From NCBI RefSeq assembly GCF_003574835.2, contig NZ_CP063196.1:5386745-5450744 (forward strand): a DNA stretch of 64,000 nt. The letters run 5' to 3'. Below are positions 7,498-19,650 of the stretch, piece after piece. How positions within the stretch are numbered: the stretch's first letter is position 1; every line of letters begins with the position of its first letter. Below the pieces are notes generated by a model, which was not told the origin of the DNA, ran no database searches, and saw only the letters and a list, made by a program, of their open reading frames with translations. Source of the stretch: Thermobifida halotolerans. GTDB lineage: Bacteria > Actinomycetota > Actinomycetes > Streptosporangiales > Streptosporangiaceae. Position numbers and translations under genes: made by a program.

Positions 7498-9206
7498 CGG
7501 ATCTCCCACGTCCCCGGCATCACCAGCGGGCCCGCCGCGGGCAGACCCAGCCGGGCCGACACCTCCGCCAGCGGCCCCCACGCGCTCAGCCGCAGCCGCG
7601 CCTGCGCCGCCTTGTCCTCGCTGGACTCGGCCGGAACCAGTCGCTCCAGCGGTCCCAGCCGGGGGAAGTGCCGCACCGGGGCGAACGGCGGCAGCGTGCC
7701 CCGGTCACGGGCCAGCCGCACCGCGGTCTCCAGGCCGCCCAGTTCGTCGACCAGACCCTTCTCCAGCGCGTCCCGACCGGTCCACACCCGGCCGCGGGCC
7801 ACCTCGTGCACCTCTTCGCGGGTCATTCCCCGGCCCTCGGCGACCTTGGCGACGAAGTCGTCGTAGATGTGGTCGAGTATCGCGTTGACGCGCTCCCACT
7901 CGGTGTCGTGGAACGGGCGGTCGCTGCTGAACATGCCCGCGTGCCTGCCGCCGTCGATGGAGTCGCTGGTGATGCCCAGCCTGCCGAGCAGCCCGGACAG
8001 CACCGCCTTGCCCACGAACACGCCGATCGAGCCGGTGATCGTCCCCGGCTGGGCCACGATCACGTCGGCGCCCGCGGAGACGAAGTAGCCGCCCGAACCG
8101 GCGACCTCGCCCATCGCCACCACGACCGGGATGCCCGCCTTGCGGGTCAGGACCACCTCGCGCCAGATCACGTCGGAGGCGGTGTAGGAACCGCCGGGAC
8201 TGTCCACCCGGAACACCACCGCACGCACCTGCGGGTCCTGCCGGGCCGCGCGGAACGCCGCGGCCACGGTGTCCGACCCCATCGCCGCGCCTCCGCCGAG
8301 CGGCGAGCGGCGGCTGTGCCCGGGGACGATCTGCCCCACCCCCGAGACCAGCGCCACGTAGCCGTCGCGGTGCGCGGCCGGGACCCGGTTGACCAGGGAG
8401 CGGGTCCGCTGGTAGCGGGAGACGTACTGCAGGTGTGCGGGCTCCTCGGGAGTGGACCAGCGGTCCAGCAGCTCCGCGTAGATCTCGTCCCGGTAGGCGA
8501 CGCGGTCGACGAGACCGGCCTCCAGTGCCTCGGCGGCCAGGAACGGACCCCGGTCGATGAGCGAGCGCACCGTGTCCTCGGACAGGCCGCGTCCGGTGCT
8601 GACGCCCTCCACGAGCTGCTCGGTGAACGACTCGACGATCCGTCCGCTGGCCTCGCGGTGCGGTTCGGTGAAGCCGCGCTCCGTGAAGACGTTGACGGCG
8701 GTCTTGTACTCGTGCCGCGCACCGGTCTGGTACTCGACGCCGAGCTTCTCGACGGCCTCGCCGAAGAACTTGTTCTCGGCGCTCACCCCGGTGAGCCCCA
8801 CCGTTCCCGACGGCAGCAGCGCGATCTCGTCGAACGCCGTGGCCAGGTAGTAGGGGATCGACCCGGGGCCGAACTCCCCGAACGACTCGCTCCACGCCAC
8901 CGCGGTCCTGCCGGAGCGGCGGAACATGCCGACGGCCTGCCGTAGCTCCTGCACCTTGGCCATGCCGATCGGACGGGAGCCGATCTTGACGACCAGCCCC
9001 TTGACCCGGGGGTCGTGCGCGGCCCGCCGGATACCCTCGACGACGTCGAGCAGCCGCTGCCGCCGCATCGCCATGATCTGGCCGAGCGGATCGCCCGGCG
9101 TCTCGTCGGTGATCCCTTCGGTCAGGTCCAGTTCGAGAACCAGCGGGGCGGTGCGCCGCCGCCGGATCTTGGACACGGGGTCGAACAGCTTCGCGACATC
9201 CACCAT
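7494..9206 (-). CDS. sppA: Signal peptide peptidase SppA, long form
   Basis: This is a serine protease of family S49 that degrades cleaved signal peptides. The 570-residue protein has two tandem S49 domains like the 67-kDa bacterial form. The general-base Lys is K168 (ARHEYKTAVN) in the first domain and the nucleophile is S371 (GEVAGSGGYF) in the second, 203 residues apart as expected. No N-terminal membrane segment is visible, so it may be peripheral or cytoplasmic. The ATG start at MVDVAKLF is preceded by TACCCT and a seven-base spacer with no ribosome site, suggesting leaderless translation. It is followed, with overlap, by the flavin reductase gene. Confidence 0.92.
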   Translation of the reverse strand: MVDVAKLFDPVSKIRRRRTAPLVLELDLTEGITDETPGDPLGQIMAMRRQRLLDVVEGIRRAAHDPRVKGLVVKIGSRPIGMAKVQELRQAVGMFRRSGRTAVAWSESFGEFGPGSIPYYLATAFDEIALLPSGTVGLTGVSAENKFFGEAVEKLGVEYQTGARHEYKTAVNVFTERGFTEPHREASGRIVESFTEQLVEGVSTGRGLSEDTVRSLIDRGPFLAAEALEAGLVDRVAYRDEIYAELLDRWSTPEEPAHLQYVSRYQRTRSLVNRVPAAHRDGYVALVSGVGQIVPGHSRRSPLGGGAAMGSDTVAAAFRAARQDPQVRAVVFRVDSPGGSYTASDVIWREVVLTRKAGIPVVVAMGEVAGSGGYFVSAGADVIVAQPGTITGSIGVFVGKAVLSGLLGRLGITSDSIDGGRHAGMFSSDRPFHDTEWERVNAILDHIYDDFVAKVAEGRGMTREEVHEVARGRVWTGRDALEKGLVDELGGLETAVRLARDRGTLPPFAPVRHFPRLGPLERLVPAESSEDKAAQARLRLSAWGPLAEVSARLGLPAAGPLVMPGTWEIR

Positions 9207-9277
9207 GCCACTCAGGGTAGACGAGCCTTCCGGCCGGCCCCCCGGAGTCGGACCCGGCGGGCCGTGTGTGCGGGCCC

Positions 9278-10477
9278 TCACCCGTGCATGGCGCGCACCA
9301 GGGAGCCGTGGGAGTCGTCGTTGTCCAGCGACCACAGGCTCAGCCCGGCCAGTCCCAGATCCCTGGCGTAGGCGGCCTTCTGCCGGATGAGATCGGGGTC
9401 GTCGTAGCTCCAGAACTCGTTCCCGTCGTACAGCCACAGCGCCCCGTGCTCGCGGTCGCGGAACCGCCTGCCCGGACGGCGCGCCAGGGTCCTGTAGTCC
9501 TCGTCACCCACTTCCCAGGTGCCCGGAGCCAGTTCCCTGGCGCGCTGGTAGAGGCCGTTCCTGCGGTTGCGGACGCCGCGCCAGCCGCGCCCGAAGCCGG
9601 GGACGCCGATCACCAGCTTGTGCGGGGGCACCCCCGACTCCAGGTAGTTGACGACTCCGGTGTCCAGGCTGAGCCTCCTCGGTGAGGGATCGTCGCGGGG
9701 GGTGTACAACTGCGACGCGTGGTTGGTGGTCAGGTCCCAGTCGCCGCTGAAGTCGTAGCCCTGCACGATGCCGAAGTCCAGGTAGTCGAACAGCTCCGGT
9801 TCGAATCCCGCGTCGATGCGCTCGGCGTCGGCGGGCAGGTAGGCGCTGATCTCCACCCGACGGCCGGTCCGCCGGGTGAAGTCGTCCAGTTGGCGGCGGG
9901 TCTCGGCCAGCAGCAGCGTGTAGTTGCGCCGGTCCTCGGGGCGGACCACGTTGTGCGCGTGGCCGTTGGATCCGGGCCACTCCCAGTCGAAGTCGACGTA
10001 GTCGAAGATGCCCGCGGCGGTCCCCGGGCCGCCCTGCGGTTCCCCCGGCAGCACCGGGAGGTTGCCGTCGAAGTAGAGGGAGACCAGCGAGGCGGCGAAG
10101 GCCGCACGCGACTCGGGGGTGAGCGCGGAGTTGGACAGGTACCGGGACGCGTTCCAGCCGCCGAAGGAGATGCCGACCCTGAGGTGCCGGTGCCGCTTCT
10201 TCAGTTTCCGCAGTTGGTTGAAGTTTCCGGCCAGCGGCTGTTCATAGGAGTCGCCCTTGCCGTCTACGCTTTCCGAAGTGCTGAACCGACACTGGTAGTC
10301 CGCCCAGGCGTCCCCGGTCGCCTCGTCGGTCATGACGCAGACGCCGCTCTCGTCCAACTCGCCGAAGGCGTAGGTGAGGTGGGTGAGCTTGGCCGCCTGT
10401 CCGCTGGAGTGGACGTCACGGAGAAGATAGTGACGGTCATAGATGCCCCACTGGGGGAAGTAACCGATGATGCGCAC
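9278..10477 (-). CDS. GH18 chitinase-like protein, no signal peptide
   Basis: The 399-residue protein is a glycoside hydrolase family 18 TIM barrel. It has the strand SFGGWN and the catalytic DxxDxDxE motif as DYVDFDWEW at about 162-170, with Glu as the acid. It begins directly at the first barrel strand (MRIIGYFPQWG), so no secretion signal or carbohydrate-binding module is visible; secreted chitinases normally have both. The start is a GTG with GAGAGG about nine bases upstream. It could be an intracellular chito-oligosaccharide hydrolase or be exported by another route. It is divergent from the lipoprotein gene at 10584. Confidence 0.88.
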   Translation of the reverse strand: MRIIGYFPQWGIYDRHYLLRDVHSSGQAAKLTHLTYAFGELDESGVCVMTDEATGDAWADYQCRFSTSESVDGKGDSYEQPLAGNFNQLRKLKKRHRHLRVGISFGGWNASRYLSNSALTPESRAAFAASLVSLYFDGNLPVLPGEPQGGPGTAAGIFDYVDFDWEWPGSNGHAHNVVRPEDRRNYTLLLAETRRQLDDFTRRTGRRVEISAYLPADAERIDAGFEPELFDYLDFGIVQGYDFSGDWDLTTNHASQLYTPRDDPSPRRLSLDTGVVNYLESGVPPHKLVIGVPGFGRGWRGVRNRRNGLYQRARELAPGTWEVGDEDYRTLARRPGRRFRDREHGALWLYDGNEFWSYDDPDLIRQKAAYARDLGLAGLSLWSLDNDDSHGSLVRAMHG

Positions 10478-10583
10478 CAGGGGTCCTCTCGCGTGTGGGC
10501 GGTCGGTGTCACAGAGTGTGGCGCAGAACGCCAGATTCGCCCGCTATCGTCGTTGAGGTCAAGCGTGTAGAGAAGGGAATCGC

Positions 10584-11390
10584 ATGTCCGGCATCCCCAG
10601 CCGAGCGCGGTTCGAGGCTCCGCGGAGACGTCCGTCCGTCCGTGCGGCGGCGGCCCTGGCTGTCGCGTCACTGGCCGTGACCGGCTGCGGAGGCGACTCC
10701 GGTTCGGCCTCGACGGAGCTTCCCCCCGTTCCCGAACCCGAAGCCACGTACGGCGGTGTCCTCGCGGCCGCCGAGGCTCCCGCACCCGGGGGCTTCACCC
10801 CCCTCAACATCGAGGGCGTCAAGATCAACGCGCCCGAGGGGTGGGAGGTCGACCAGGGGGACGGAGTGCTGTGCATGCGCCCTCCCGGCCAGTCCGCGTG
10901 CGGCTACGGCGCGATCGAGGTGCGCCCCAAGGCCGCCGAGCGGCACCCCGAGAACTGGCCCAAGAAGGACAGCGACTTCCACAAGGACGACGGCTGGGCG
11001 GCGGACCCCACCGCCTGCCGCAGCCTGAGCACCGCCGAGGCCGGAGACGTCGGGATCAGGGAGTCGAAGCTGCACCTGGTCGGCGACGGACTGACCACAC
11101 ACGCCGACGGCCTCAAGTCACACTACTCCACATGGCAGGTGACCTGCGAGAACGACGACGTCTTCGAGGTGCGGATGTGGTTTTTGCCGGAGAGTGACGT
11201 GCTGGTCTACGCCTGGTCGGTGGACCAGCGCTACGACAGCCTCTACCTCACGGTCGCCGAGTCGATGGACGTCACGGAGTACAAGCAGCGCAACAGCGAG
11301 CAGGAACAGGAAGACGACGACAACGGCGGCGGCAACGGCAACCGGGGCGGCGGCAACGGCAACGGCAACAACAACCGGGACGACGACTAG
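10584..11390 (+). CDS. Uncharacterised lipoprotein with Gly/Asn tail
   Basis: The 268-residue protein is not recognised. Residues 1-35 form a lipoprotein signal with an Arg-rich start, a hydrophobic core and the lipobox LAVTGCGG, so it is probably anchored on the outer face of the membrane. The middle has paired cysteines (LCMRPPGQSACGYG, ACRSL, TCEND) that could form disulfides. The last 30 residues are low complexity, rich in Gly and Asn, ending in acidic residues. GAAGGGA precedes the ATG. It shares a divergent promoter region with the GH18 gene; a functional link is speculative. Confidence 0.8.
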   Translation: MSGIPSRARFEAPRRRPSVRAAAALAVASLAVTGCGGDSGSASTELPPVPEPEATYGGVLAAAEAPAPGGFTPLNIEGVKINAPEGWEVDQGDGVLCMRPPGQSACGYGAIEVRPKAAERHPENWPKKDSDFHKDDGWAADPTACRSLSTAEAGDVGIRESKLHLVGDGLTTHADGLKSHYSTWQVTCENDDVFEVRMWFLPESDVLVYAWSVDQRYDSLYLTVAESMDVTEYKQRNSEQEQEDDDNGGGNGNRGGGNGNGNNNRDDD

Positions 11391-11538
11391 CGCGTGACAG
11401 GCGCCCGGAGGGTTTCCGGGGCCCTCGGCCCGAGGCGCCCGGAACACCAGCCCGGGGAAGACGGGACATCGTCCGGGAGCGCTCGGCTCCAGGGGCCTCT
11501 CGACACGGTCCCGCCCTCCCCGGGGCCGGGCGCTTGAC

Positions 11539-13716
11539 TCACTCCCCGTCGAACACCAGCCAGGACGCGCCCAGCGGCGGGTAGGTCACCAGGGCCGAGG
11601 CGGGCTGGCCGTTCCACGGGACGTCCTCGGTGGCCTCGATGATCCCCGGTTGGGAGACGCCGCTGCCGCCGTAGAGCGCGGCGTCGGTGTTGAGGATCTC
11701 ACGCCACCGGCCGGCGCGGGGCAGTCCGACCCGGCGCTCCGGATACGGGCCGCCGCTGAAGTTCACCAGGCAGGCCAGCACCGAACCGTCGTCCCCCCAC
11801 CGCAGGAACGACAGCGTGTTGCCGCCCGCGTCGCCGCCGTCCAGCCAGGTGAAGCCGTCGGGAACGGTGTCCTGGGTCCACAGCGCCGGAGTGTCCCGGT
11901 AGGTCCGGTTGAGGTCGGTCACCAGGCGGCGCACCCCCGAGTGGTGCGGATACCGCAGCAGCCACCACTGCACCCCGGCGTCGTGCGACCACTCGTCGCC
12001 CTGGGCGATCTCGTCGCCCATGAACAGCAGTTGCTTGCCCGGGTGCGCCCACATGTAGGCCAGCAGCGCCCGCAGGTTGGCGCAGCGCTGCCACTCGTCC
12101 CCGGGCATCTTGTACAGCAGCGAGCCCTTGCCGTGCACCACCTCGTCGTGGGAGAGCGGCAGCACGTAGTTCTCGCTGTGGGCGTACACCAGCGAGAAGG
12201 TGATCTCGTTGTGGTGGTACTGGCGGTGCACCGGGTCGTGTCGCAGGTAGGACAGGGTGTCGTGCATCCAGCCCATGTTCCACTTGAAGCCGAAGCCGAG
12301 TCCTCCGGTGTCGGTGGGACGGGTCACCCCGGGCCAGGCCGTCGACTCCTCGGCGATCATGGTGATCCCCGGGTTGCGGCGGTAGGCGGTGGCGTTCAAC
12401 TCCTTGAGGAAGTCGATGGCCTCCAGGTTCTCCCTGCCGCCGTACGCGTTGGGCTCCCACTGCCCCGGCTCGCGGGAGTAGTCCAGGTAGATCATCGAGG
12501 CCACGGCGTCCACCCGCAGCCCGTCGATGTGGAACTCCTCCAGCCAGAACAGCGCGTTGGCGATCAGGAAGTTGCGCACCTCGGTGCGGCCGTAGTTGAA
12601 GATGAGCGTGCCCCAGTCGGGGTGCTCGCCGCGCCGCGGGTCGGGGTGCTCGTACAGCGCGGTGCCGTCGAAACGGGCCAGCGCCCACTCGTTCTTGGGG
12701 AAGTGCGCGGGTACCCAGTCCAGCAGCACCCCGATTCCCGCCTGGTGCAGCCGGTCCACCAGGTGTCGGAAGTCGTCGGGGGAGCCGAACCGGGAGCTGG
12801 GCGCGTAGTAGGAGGTGACCTGGTAGCCCCACGACCCGCCGAACGGGTGCTCGGCGACGGGCAGGAACTCCACGTGCGTGAACCCCGTCTCGCTGACGTA
12901 GTCCACGAGCTGGTCGGCCAGTTCCCGGTAGGACAGACCGGGCCGCCACGAGCCGAGGTGCACCTCGTAGACGCTCATCGGCTGCCGGGTGGGGTCGGCG
13001 ATCTTGCGTTCGGCGAGCCAGGTGTCGTCGTGCCACTCGTGGCGGGAGGTGAACACCACCGACGCGGTCTCCGGAGGCACCTGGGCGGCGAACGCCATCG
13101 GGTCGGCCTTCTCCCGCCACACGCCGTCGGCGCCCAGTACCTGGTACTTGTACCGGGTGCCGTCCCCGACCCCGGGAACGAACAGTTCCCACACGCCGCA
13201 GGAGCCCAGCGAACGCATCGGATGCCCGGTGCCGTCCCAGTGGTTGAAGTCCCCGATGACGCGCACCCCGCGGGCGTTGGGCGCCCACACCGCGAACACG
13301 GTTCCGGTGACCTCGCCCATCACCGAGGCGAAGCGTCTGGTGCGCGCCCCCAACGCCCGCCACATCTCCTCGTGGCGCCCCTCGCAGAGGAGGTGGATGT
13401 CCAGGTCGCCCAGGGCGGGCATGTGCCGGTAGGGGTCGTCGACAACGATCTCCTCGCCGTCGGCGGAGTAGCGCACCGCCAGCCGGTAGTCGGGGATCTG
13501 CGTTCCCGGTACGGTTCCGGCGAACACGCCGTTGTGCAGGTGGGGAAGTTCGACCCGGCTGCCGTCCGCCAGCAGGGCGTGTACCGACCAGGCAAGGGGG
13601 CGCAGGGCGCGTACGGTGATCCCGTCCGGGCCCGGGTGGGCACCCAGCAGCCCGTGCGGATTGTGGTGGTGTCCGGCCACCAGGCGGTCGATCTCGGCGA
13701 AGAGTGCGTCGGTCAT
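11539..13716 (-). CDS. glgB: 1,4-alpha-glucan branching enzyme
   Basis: GlgB cuts alpha-1,4 chains and transfers them to form alpha-1,6 branches. The 725-residue protein has an N-terminal CBM48-like region ([11 protein letters not shown] onward), a second module with [20 protein letters not shown], and a GH13 barrel. The nucleophile Asp lies in GLRVDAV near residue 400, the acid/base Glu in MIAEEST, and the transition-state Asp in [10 protein letters not shown]. The family-typical PFGGSWGYQ motif is present. It is the last gene of glgE-treS-mak-glgB, 82 bases after mak, and branches the polymer made by GlgE. Confidence 0.97.
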   Translation of the reverse strand: MTDALFAEIDRLVAGHHHNPHGLLGAHPGPDGITVRALRPLAWSVHALLADGSRVELPHLHNGVFAGTVPGTQIPDYRLAVRYSADGEEIVVDDPYRHMPALGDLDIHLLCEGRHEEMWRALGARTRRFASVMGEVTGTVFAVWAPNARGVRVIGDFNHWDGTGHPMRSLGSCGVWELFVPGVGDGTRYKYQVLGADGVWREKADPMAFAAQVPPETASVVFTSRHEWHDDTWLAERKIADPTRQPMSVYEVHLGSWRPGLSYRELADQLVDYVSETGFTHVEFLPVAEHPFGGSWGYQVTSYYAPSSRFGSPDDFRHLVDRLHQAGIGVLLDWVPAHFPKNEWALARFDGTALYEHPDPRRGEHPDWGTLIFNYGRTEVRNFLIANALFWLEEFHIDGLRVDAVASMIYLDYSREPGQWEPNAYGGRENLEAIDFLKELNATAYRRNPGITMIAEESTAWPGVTRPTDTGGLGFGFKWNMGWMHDTLSYLRHDPVHRQYHHNEITFSLVYAHSENYVLPLSHDEVVHGKGSLLYKMPGDEWQRCANLRALLAYMWAHPGKQLLFMGDEIAQGDEWSHDAGVQWWLLRYPHHSGVRRLVTDLNRTYRDTPALWTQDTVPDGFTWLDGGDAGGNTLSFLRWGDDGSVLACLVNFSGGPYPERRVGLPRAGRWREILNTDAALYGGSGVSQPGIIEATEDVPWNGQPASALVTYPPLGASWLVFDGE

Positions 13717-13798
13717 GGCTATCCGTAATGGTCGAAGGTGTGGGAGAGCTGGGCCGAAGCCCCGGGGGAGCGGGCTGACCGGATCGGGTGAGGTGGAG

Positions 13799-15193
13799 TC
13801 ACCCGGTCAGCGCCATGATCGAGTCCAGTGGGATGCTGATCCAGTGCGGACGGTGGCGAGCCTCGTACATCACCTCGTAGACCGCCTTGTCGTACTCGAA
13901 CGCGCGCAGCACCATCTGGTGCTTCTCGGGGTCGACCCCGCCGCCGAAGGCGTAGCCCTCGCAGAACGCCTCGCGGTTGCGCTGGGCCCACGCCCGTGCC
14001 GTCGCCACCAGTGCGGAGTTGTCGGTGCGTCCCACGAGCTGGTACCGGGCGGCGTAGTCGAACGAGCGCAGCATGCCCGCCACGTCCCGCAGCGGACTGG
14101 ACAGCTTCTGCCGCTCGCGGACCGGCACCGCGGGTTCCCCCTCGAAGTCCAGCAGCACCCACCCGGAGTCGGTGCGCACCACCTGCCCCAGGTGGTAGTC
14201 CCCGTGCACCCGCTGCACCGGAAGGTCGGCGTCCATGTTGCCCAGCGCCTCGAACGCCGCGTACAGCGTCCGCGCGTGGGAGGCCAGCTCCGGTACCTCG
14301 GCCACCGCCACGTGCAGCCGCGCGGCCATGTCGTCCGCCAGCCGTGCCTGGGCCTCGGGACTGAGCACGTCCGTGGGCAGCACCCGGGCCAGGTCCCGGT
14401 GGACCGCGGCGGTGGCCGCGCCCAGCCGATGGGCCTCCCCGGCGAAGTCGCCGCCCGCCTCACCGGGCAGCAGGTCCGGCGAGGCGTACAGGTCGCGCAC
14501 GCTGGTGGCGGCCAGCACCCAGCCGTCGGTGGCGCTGCGCAGGTACTGCTGGAGCATCGCCAGCGTGGTCGGCGTGGTCCGACCGGTCTCCGGATCGACC
14601 ACGTCGGTCTCGATCCAGCCATGGGGGCGGGCGATGTACTCCGACCCGACCCGGGCCAGCGCCGAGGTCAGCTCCAGGTCGGGATTGCGTCCCGGCCACA
14701 GCCGCCGGAACGTCTTGAGCACGTACTCCTCCCCGTAGACCAGGGTGGTGTTGGACTGCTCGCCGGTCAGCACCAGACTGCGCAGTCCGGTGTGCACCGT
14801 GCTGCCGGGCGCGCTGCGGAACCGCACCGCACCGTCGTCGCGGTCCTCGGCGATCGCGTCCAGCAGGTACGCCGTCATGCTCGCGTCGTGCGTGGCGTCG
14901 TAGACCACCACGGACGGCAGGTCGCGCAGGTCGGCAGGGGAGTCGCACACGCCGATGACGGCGTGTGCGAGTTCGTCCGCGATCGCGTCGGGAGCTCTCA
15001 ACCCGAGAAGCACCTGATAGCGGTCGGTTCTGCCGTTCTGGGCGACCGCCACCACCAGTATCCGCAGTCCTGGCACGCCGGGGACCAGGACATGGGTGGC
15101 CTCGATCCGCAGGGCGTCGACGGCCACCCCCTTGCCCGCGAACCAGCGCTGTGTCGGGATCCAGGTGGTCAGTAGCTCCTCAAGCCGAGTCAT
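13799..15193 (-). CDS. mak: Maltokinase (Pep2)
   Basis: Mak phosphorylates maltose with ATP to give maltose-1-phosphate, the substrate of GlgE. The 464-residue protein has the N-terminal cap beginning [12 protein letters not shown] and a C-lobe aminoglycoside-phosphotransferase fold. The catalytic loop is HGDYHLGQ and the metal-binding segment LLDFEGEP, at about 333-360. The ATG start at MTRLEEL lies 20 bases after the treS stop. In several actinobacteria treS and mak are fused; here they are separate. The enzyme is cytoplasmic. Confidence 0.94.
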   Translation of the reverse strand: MTRLEELLTTWIPTQRWFAGKGVAVDALRIEATHVLVPGVPGLRILVVAVAQNGRTDRYQVLLGLRAPDAIADELAHAVIGVCDSPADLRDLPSVVVYDATHDASMTAYLLDAIAEDRDDGAVRFRSAPGSTVHTGLRSLVLTGEQSNTTLVYGEEYVLKTFRRLWPGRNPDLELTSALARVGSEYIARPHGWIETDVVDPETGRTTPTTLAMLQQYLRSATDGWVLAATSVRDLYASPDLLPGEAGGDFAGEAHRLGAATAAVHRDLARVLPTDVLSPEAQARLADDMAARLHVAVAEVPELASHARTLYAAFEALGNMDADLPVQRVHGDYHLGQVVRTDSGWVLLDFEGEPAVPVRERQKLSSPLRDVAGMLRSFDYAARYQLVGRTDNSALVATARAWAQRNREAFCEGYAFGGGVDPEKHQMVLRAFEYDKAVYEVMYEARHRPHWISIPLDSIMALTG

Positions 15194-15213
15194 GGTAAAG
15201 AGATCCGTTCTCC

Positions 15214-17037
<1,824 letters not shown>

Positions 17038-17099
17038 CGACTTCTCCACCTGTGTTGGCTGTCCACTGCGTTCCCACAGGGCCCCGGGTGCGGGCGTGA

Positions 17100-19082
17100 T
17101 CAGTCCGGGGCCCCTACGGCAGAGGTGACTGTGAATACGTGAGCGGTCTGGACGTGTGGGTCGAGGCGGACATAGTTGGCCCCTACCCAGTAATATGAGT
17201 GGCCCGACAACTGGTCGGTGACCGTGATGTGGTCGTCGGGTGCGAAGCCGAGTGCGGGCATGTCGAGCCATACGGTCGCTTCGCGCGTGTGGTGCGGGTC
17301 GAGATTGGCGACGACCAGGATGATGTCGTCGGGACCCCCGTCGGCGGAGGCCAGCCGCTTCGAGTAGCAGATGATCTCGGGCTGGTCGACGTGGTGGAAC
17401 CGCAGGTTGCGCAGTTCTTGCAGCGCCGGGTGGCTTCGCCGCAGGTAGTTTAGCTTGCGGATCAGCGGGGTGATGGTTGTTCCGGCCGCCTCGGCCGCGT
17501 CCCAGTCGCGCGGCCGGTACTGGTACTTCTCCGAGTCCAGGTACTCCTCGCTGCCCGGCTTCAGCGCCTGGTTCTCGCACAGCTCGTAGCCGGAGTACAT
17601 GCCCCAGGTCGGGGAGAGCGTGGCGGCCAGGATCGCCCGCACCTCGAACGCCGGACGCCCTCCGTGCTGCAGGTAGGCGTGCAGGATGTCGGGGGTGTTG
17701 ACGAAGAAGTTGGGGCGCATGTACGCGGCGGCGTCGCCGGTGAGTTCGGTGAGGTACTCCTCCAGTTCCTCCTTGGTGTTGCGCCAGGTGAAGTAGGTGT
17801 AGGACTGGTGGAACCCGATCCGGGCCAGGGTGTGCATCATCGCGGGCCGGGTGAAGGCCTCGGCGAGGAAGATCACGTCGGGGTCGGTCTCGGCGATGTC
17901 GGCCAGCAGCCGCTCCCAGAACGCCACCGGCTTGGTGTGCGGATTGTCCACGCGGAAGACGCGCACGCCGTGGGACATCCAGTGCCGTACGATCCGGCGC
18001 ACCTCGGCGAAGATGCCCTCGGGGTCCTTGTCGAAGTTGAGCGGGTAGATGTCCTGGTACTTCTTGGGCGGGTTCTCCGCGTAGGCGATAGAGCCGTCGG
18101 CGCGGATCGTGAACCACTCGGGGTGCTCCTTGACCCACGGGTGGTCGGGGGAGCACTGGAGGGCCAGGTCCATGGCGATCTCCAGGCCGAGTTCGCGGGC
18201 GCGGGCCACGAAGGCGTCGAAGTCCTCGATGGTGCCCAGGTCGGGGTGGATCGCGTCGTGGCCGCCCTCGTAGGAGCCGATCGCCCACACCGACCCGGGG
18301 TCGCCGGGCTGGGAGAGGGGCGTGTTGTTGCGCCCCTTGCGGAAGGAGTGGCCCACCGGGTGGACGGGCGGCAGGTAGACGACGTCGAAGCCCATGTCGG
18401 CGATGGCGGGAAGACGTCTGGCGGCGGTGGCGAACGTTCCGGAGCGGGGTTCGCCGTCCTCGGTGTCGAGCACCGCGCCCTCGGAGCGAGGGAAGAACTC
18501 GTACCAGGAGCCGAACAGCGCGCGGCGGCGGCTGACCACCACGGGGAAGCGTCTGGACCGGGTGACGAGTTCACGCAGCGGGCGCTCGGCCAGCTCGTCC
18601 AGGACGAGGTCGGAGACGGCGAGCGCCAGTCGTTCGTGGGCGGGGCGGGACTCGTCCCGCATGGCGGCGGCGACCTCGGCGACCGCGGGGCGGCGCGGGA
18701 CGCGTCGGGCGACGCGGTCGAGCAGGCGGGCGCCCTCCTCCAGCATCAGGTCGACGTCCTGGCCGAGCGGGATCTTGATCTCGGCGTCGTGGCGCCAGGT
18801 CGCGTACGGGTCGCTCCACGCCTCGATGGCGAAGGACCAGCACCCCTCGGAGGTGACGGTGACCTCGGCTCCGTAGCGGTCGGTGCCCGGGGTGAGTTCG
18901 CGGAGTGGGACGAGGGGCTGGCGGCGGCCCTCGGGAGTGTAGAGGACCACGCCTACGCCGAGCGCCTCGTGCCCTTCACGGAACACGGTCGCGCGCACGG
19001 GGAAGGTCTCGCCGACGACGGCCTTGGCGGTCCCGGCTTCGACCACGGGCGAGACGTCAAGAATGGGAAATCGTCCGATCAC
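17100..19082 (-). CDS. glgE: Alpha-1,4-glucan:maltose-1-phosphate maltosyltransferase GlgE
   Basis: GlgE transfers maltose from maltose-1-phosphate to the end of an alpha-1,4-glucan. The 660-residue GH13 protein has the N-terminal Ig-like and helical region (about 1-190), then the barrel starting with [12 protein letters not shown]. The nucleophile Asp is in [11 protein letters not shown] and the acid Glu in [10 protein letters not shown]. The length matches the family. It heads the operon glgE-treS-mak-glgB on the minus strand. The upstream intergenic region, shared with glgP, carries a Crp-type palindrome and AT-rich repeats, so both genes could be controlled together. Confidence 0.97.
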   Translation of the reverse strand: MIGRFPILDVSPVVEAGTAKAVVGETFPVRATVFREGHEALGVGVVLYTPEGRRQPLVPLRELTPGTDRYGAEVTVTSEGCWSFAIEAWSDPYATWRHDAEIKIPLGQDVDLMLEEGARLLDRVARRVPRRPAVAEVAAAMRDESRPAHERLALAVSDLVLDELAERPLRELVTRSRRFPVVVSRRRALFGSWYEFFPRSEGAVLDTEDGEPRSGTFATAARRLPAIADMGFDVVYLPPVHPVGHSFRKGRNNTPLSQPGDPGSVWAIGSYEGGHDAIHPDLGTIEDFDAFVARARELGLEIAMDLALQCSPDHPWVKEHPEWFTIRADGSIAYAENPPKKYQDIYPLNFDKDPEGIFAEVRRIVRHWMSHGVRVFRVDNPHTKPVAFWERLLADIAETDPDVIFLAEAFTRPAMMHTLARIGFHQSYTYFTWRNTKEELEEYLTELTGDAAAYMRPNFFVNTPDILHAYLQHGGRPAFEVRAILAATLSPTWGMYSGYELCENQALKPGSEEYLDSEKYQYRPRDWDAAEAAGTTITPLIRKLNYLRRSHPALQELRNLRFHHVDQPEIICYSKRLASADGGPDDIILVVANLDPHHTREATVWLDMPALGFAPDDHITVTDQLSGHSYYWVGANYVRLDPHVQTAHVFTVTSAVGAPD

Positions 19083-19280
19083 GGGTGCACCATCGAGATG
19101 TTGAGGTGTGGGCGGTTTGGTGGGTTCTGGTGGATTTGAGGGCGGATGATGGAGTTTGGGCGCGGCAAATAGCCCGAAAGGTCACCTGTGTGGGTTTTCG
19201 GGATGGAGTGGTTGGGTCGTTCCTGTGTCTATCGTCAGGCCGGATTCCCCGCTCTCCGACAGTCCGAAGGGATTTATTTT

Positions 19281-19296
19281 TGTGAGACTAGTCACA
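19281..19296. promoter_or_regulatory. Crp/GlxR-type binding site
   Basis: TGTGAGACTAGTCACA is an exact match to the Crp-family consensus TGTGA-N6-TCACA. It lies 199 bases upstream of glgE and 355 bases upstream of glgP. In actinobacteria, cAMP-responsive Crp/GlxR proteins use this site. The match is seen directly; occupancy is inference. Confidence 0.7.
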
Positions 19297-19522
19297 GATT
19301 CGCCGGCTGTCCAAGAGGAACACCCGGAGGTTCGGGAAACCGGAAAGGCGGACGGAGGGCGGACCCGCTCCGGCGGCTCCGGCGCCTCTCCCACCTGCGG
19401 ACTCCCTGTCCTCTTCATGTAAACAACGCGAAACACGGGAGAATTCTCCGTGACACAGGGCGGGGTTAGCATCGCCGCGCCCGCTGTTTCCGCCGCGAGG
19501 GTCAAGAGTTTTTCCGGAAAGA

Positions 19523-19535
19523 GTAAAACTTTTAC
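19523..19535. promoter_or_regulatory. Symmetrical AT-rich operator candidate
   Basis: GTAAAACTTTTAC has perfect six-base arms around a single central base. It is flanked by TTTTT and AAAAA tracts in a genome where such tracts are rare. It lies about 115 bases upstream of glgP. The binding protein is unknown; a LacI-type sugar repressor is one possibility. Confidence 0.4.
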
Positions 19536-19650
19536 AAAAACGCCCTCGCCGCGAATGATCCCCGACCGCCGGGGGATGATTCGCCGACATTCGGGACGGG
19601 GCGGCGTGGAAGGCTCGCATGCGGCCGGTCTGTTGGTTAGCCTCCCGTTT

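Larger units (their letters stand above)
19083..19650. promoter_or_regulatory. Divergent control region glgE/glgP
   Basis: This is 568 bases between divergent genes with no convincing ORF and distinctly lower GC in patches. It holds a Crp-type palindrome (19281-19296), a 12-bp palindrome GGAGAATTCTCC (19438-19449), the symmetrical GTAAAACTTTTAC (19523-19535) and a -10-like TAGCCT (19638-19643) seven bases before the glgP GTG. The length and the number of symmetrical elements suggest several regulators. Confidence 0.6.

Noticed and set aside
9798..9812. GGTTCGAATCC, a tRNA T-loop-like sequence
   Set aside because: It lies inside the GH18 coding frame and no acceptor, D or anticodon stems surround it.
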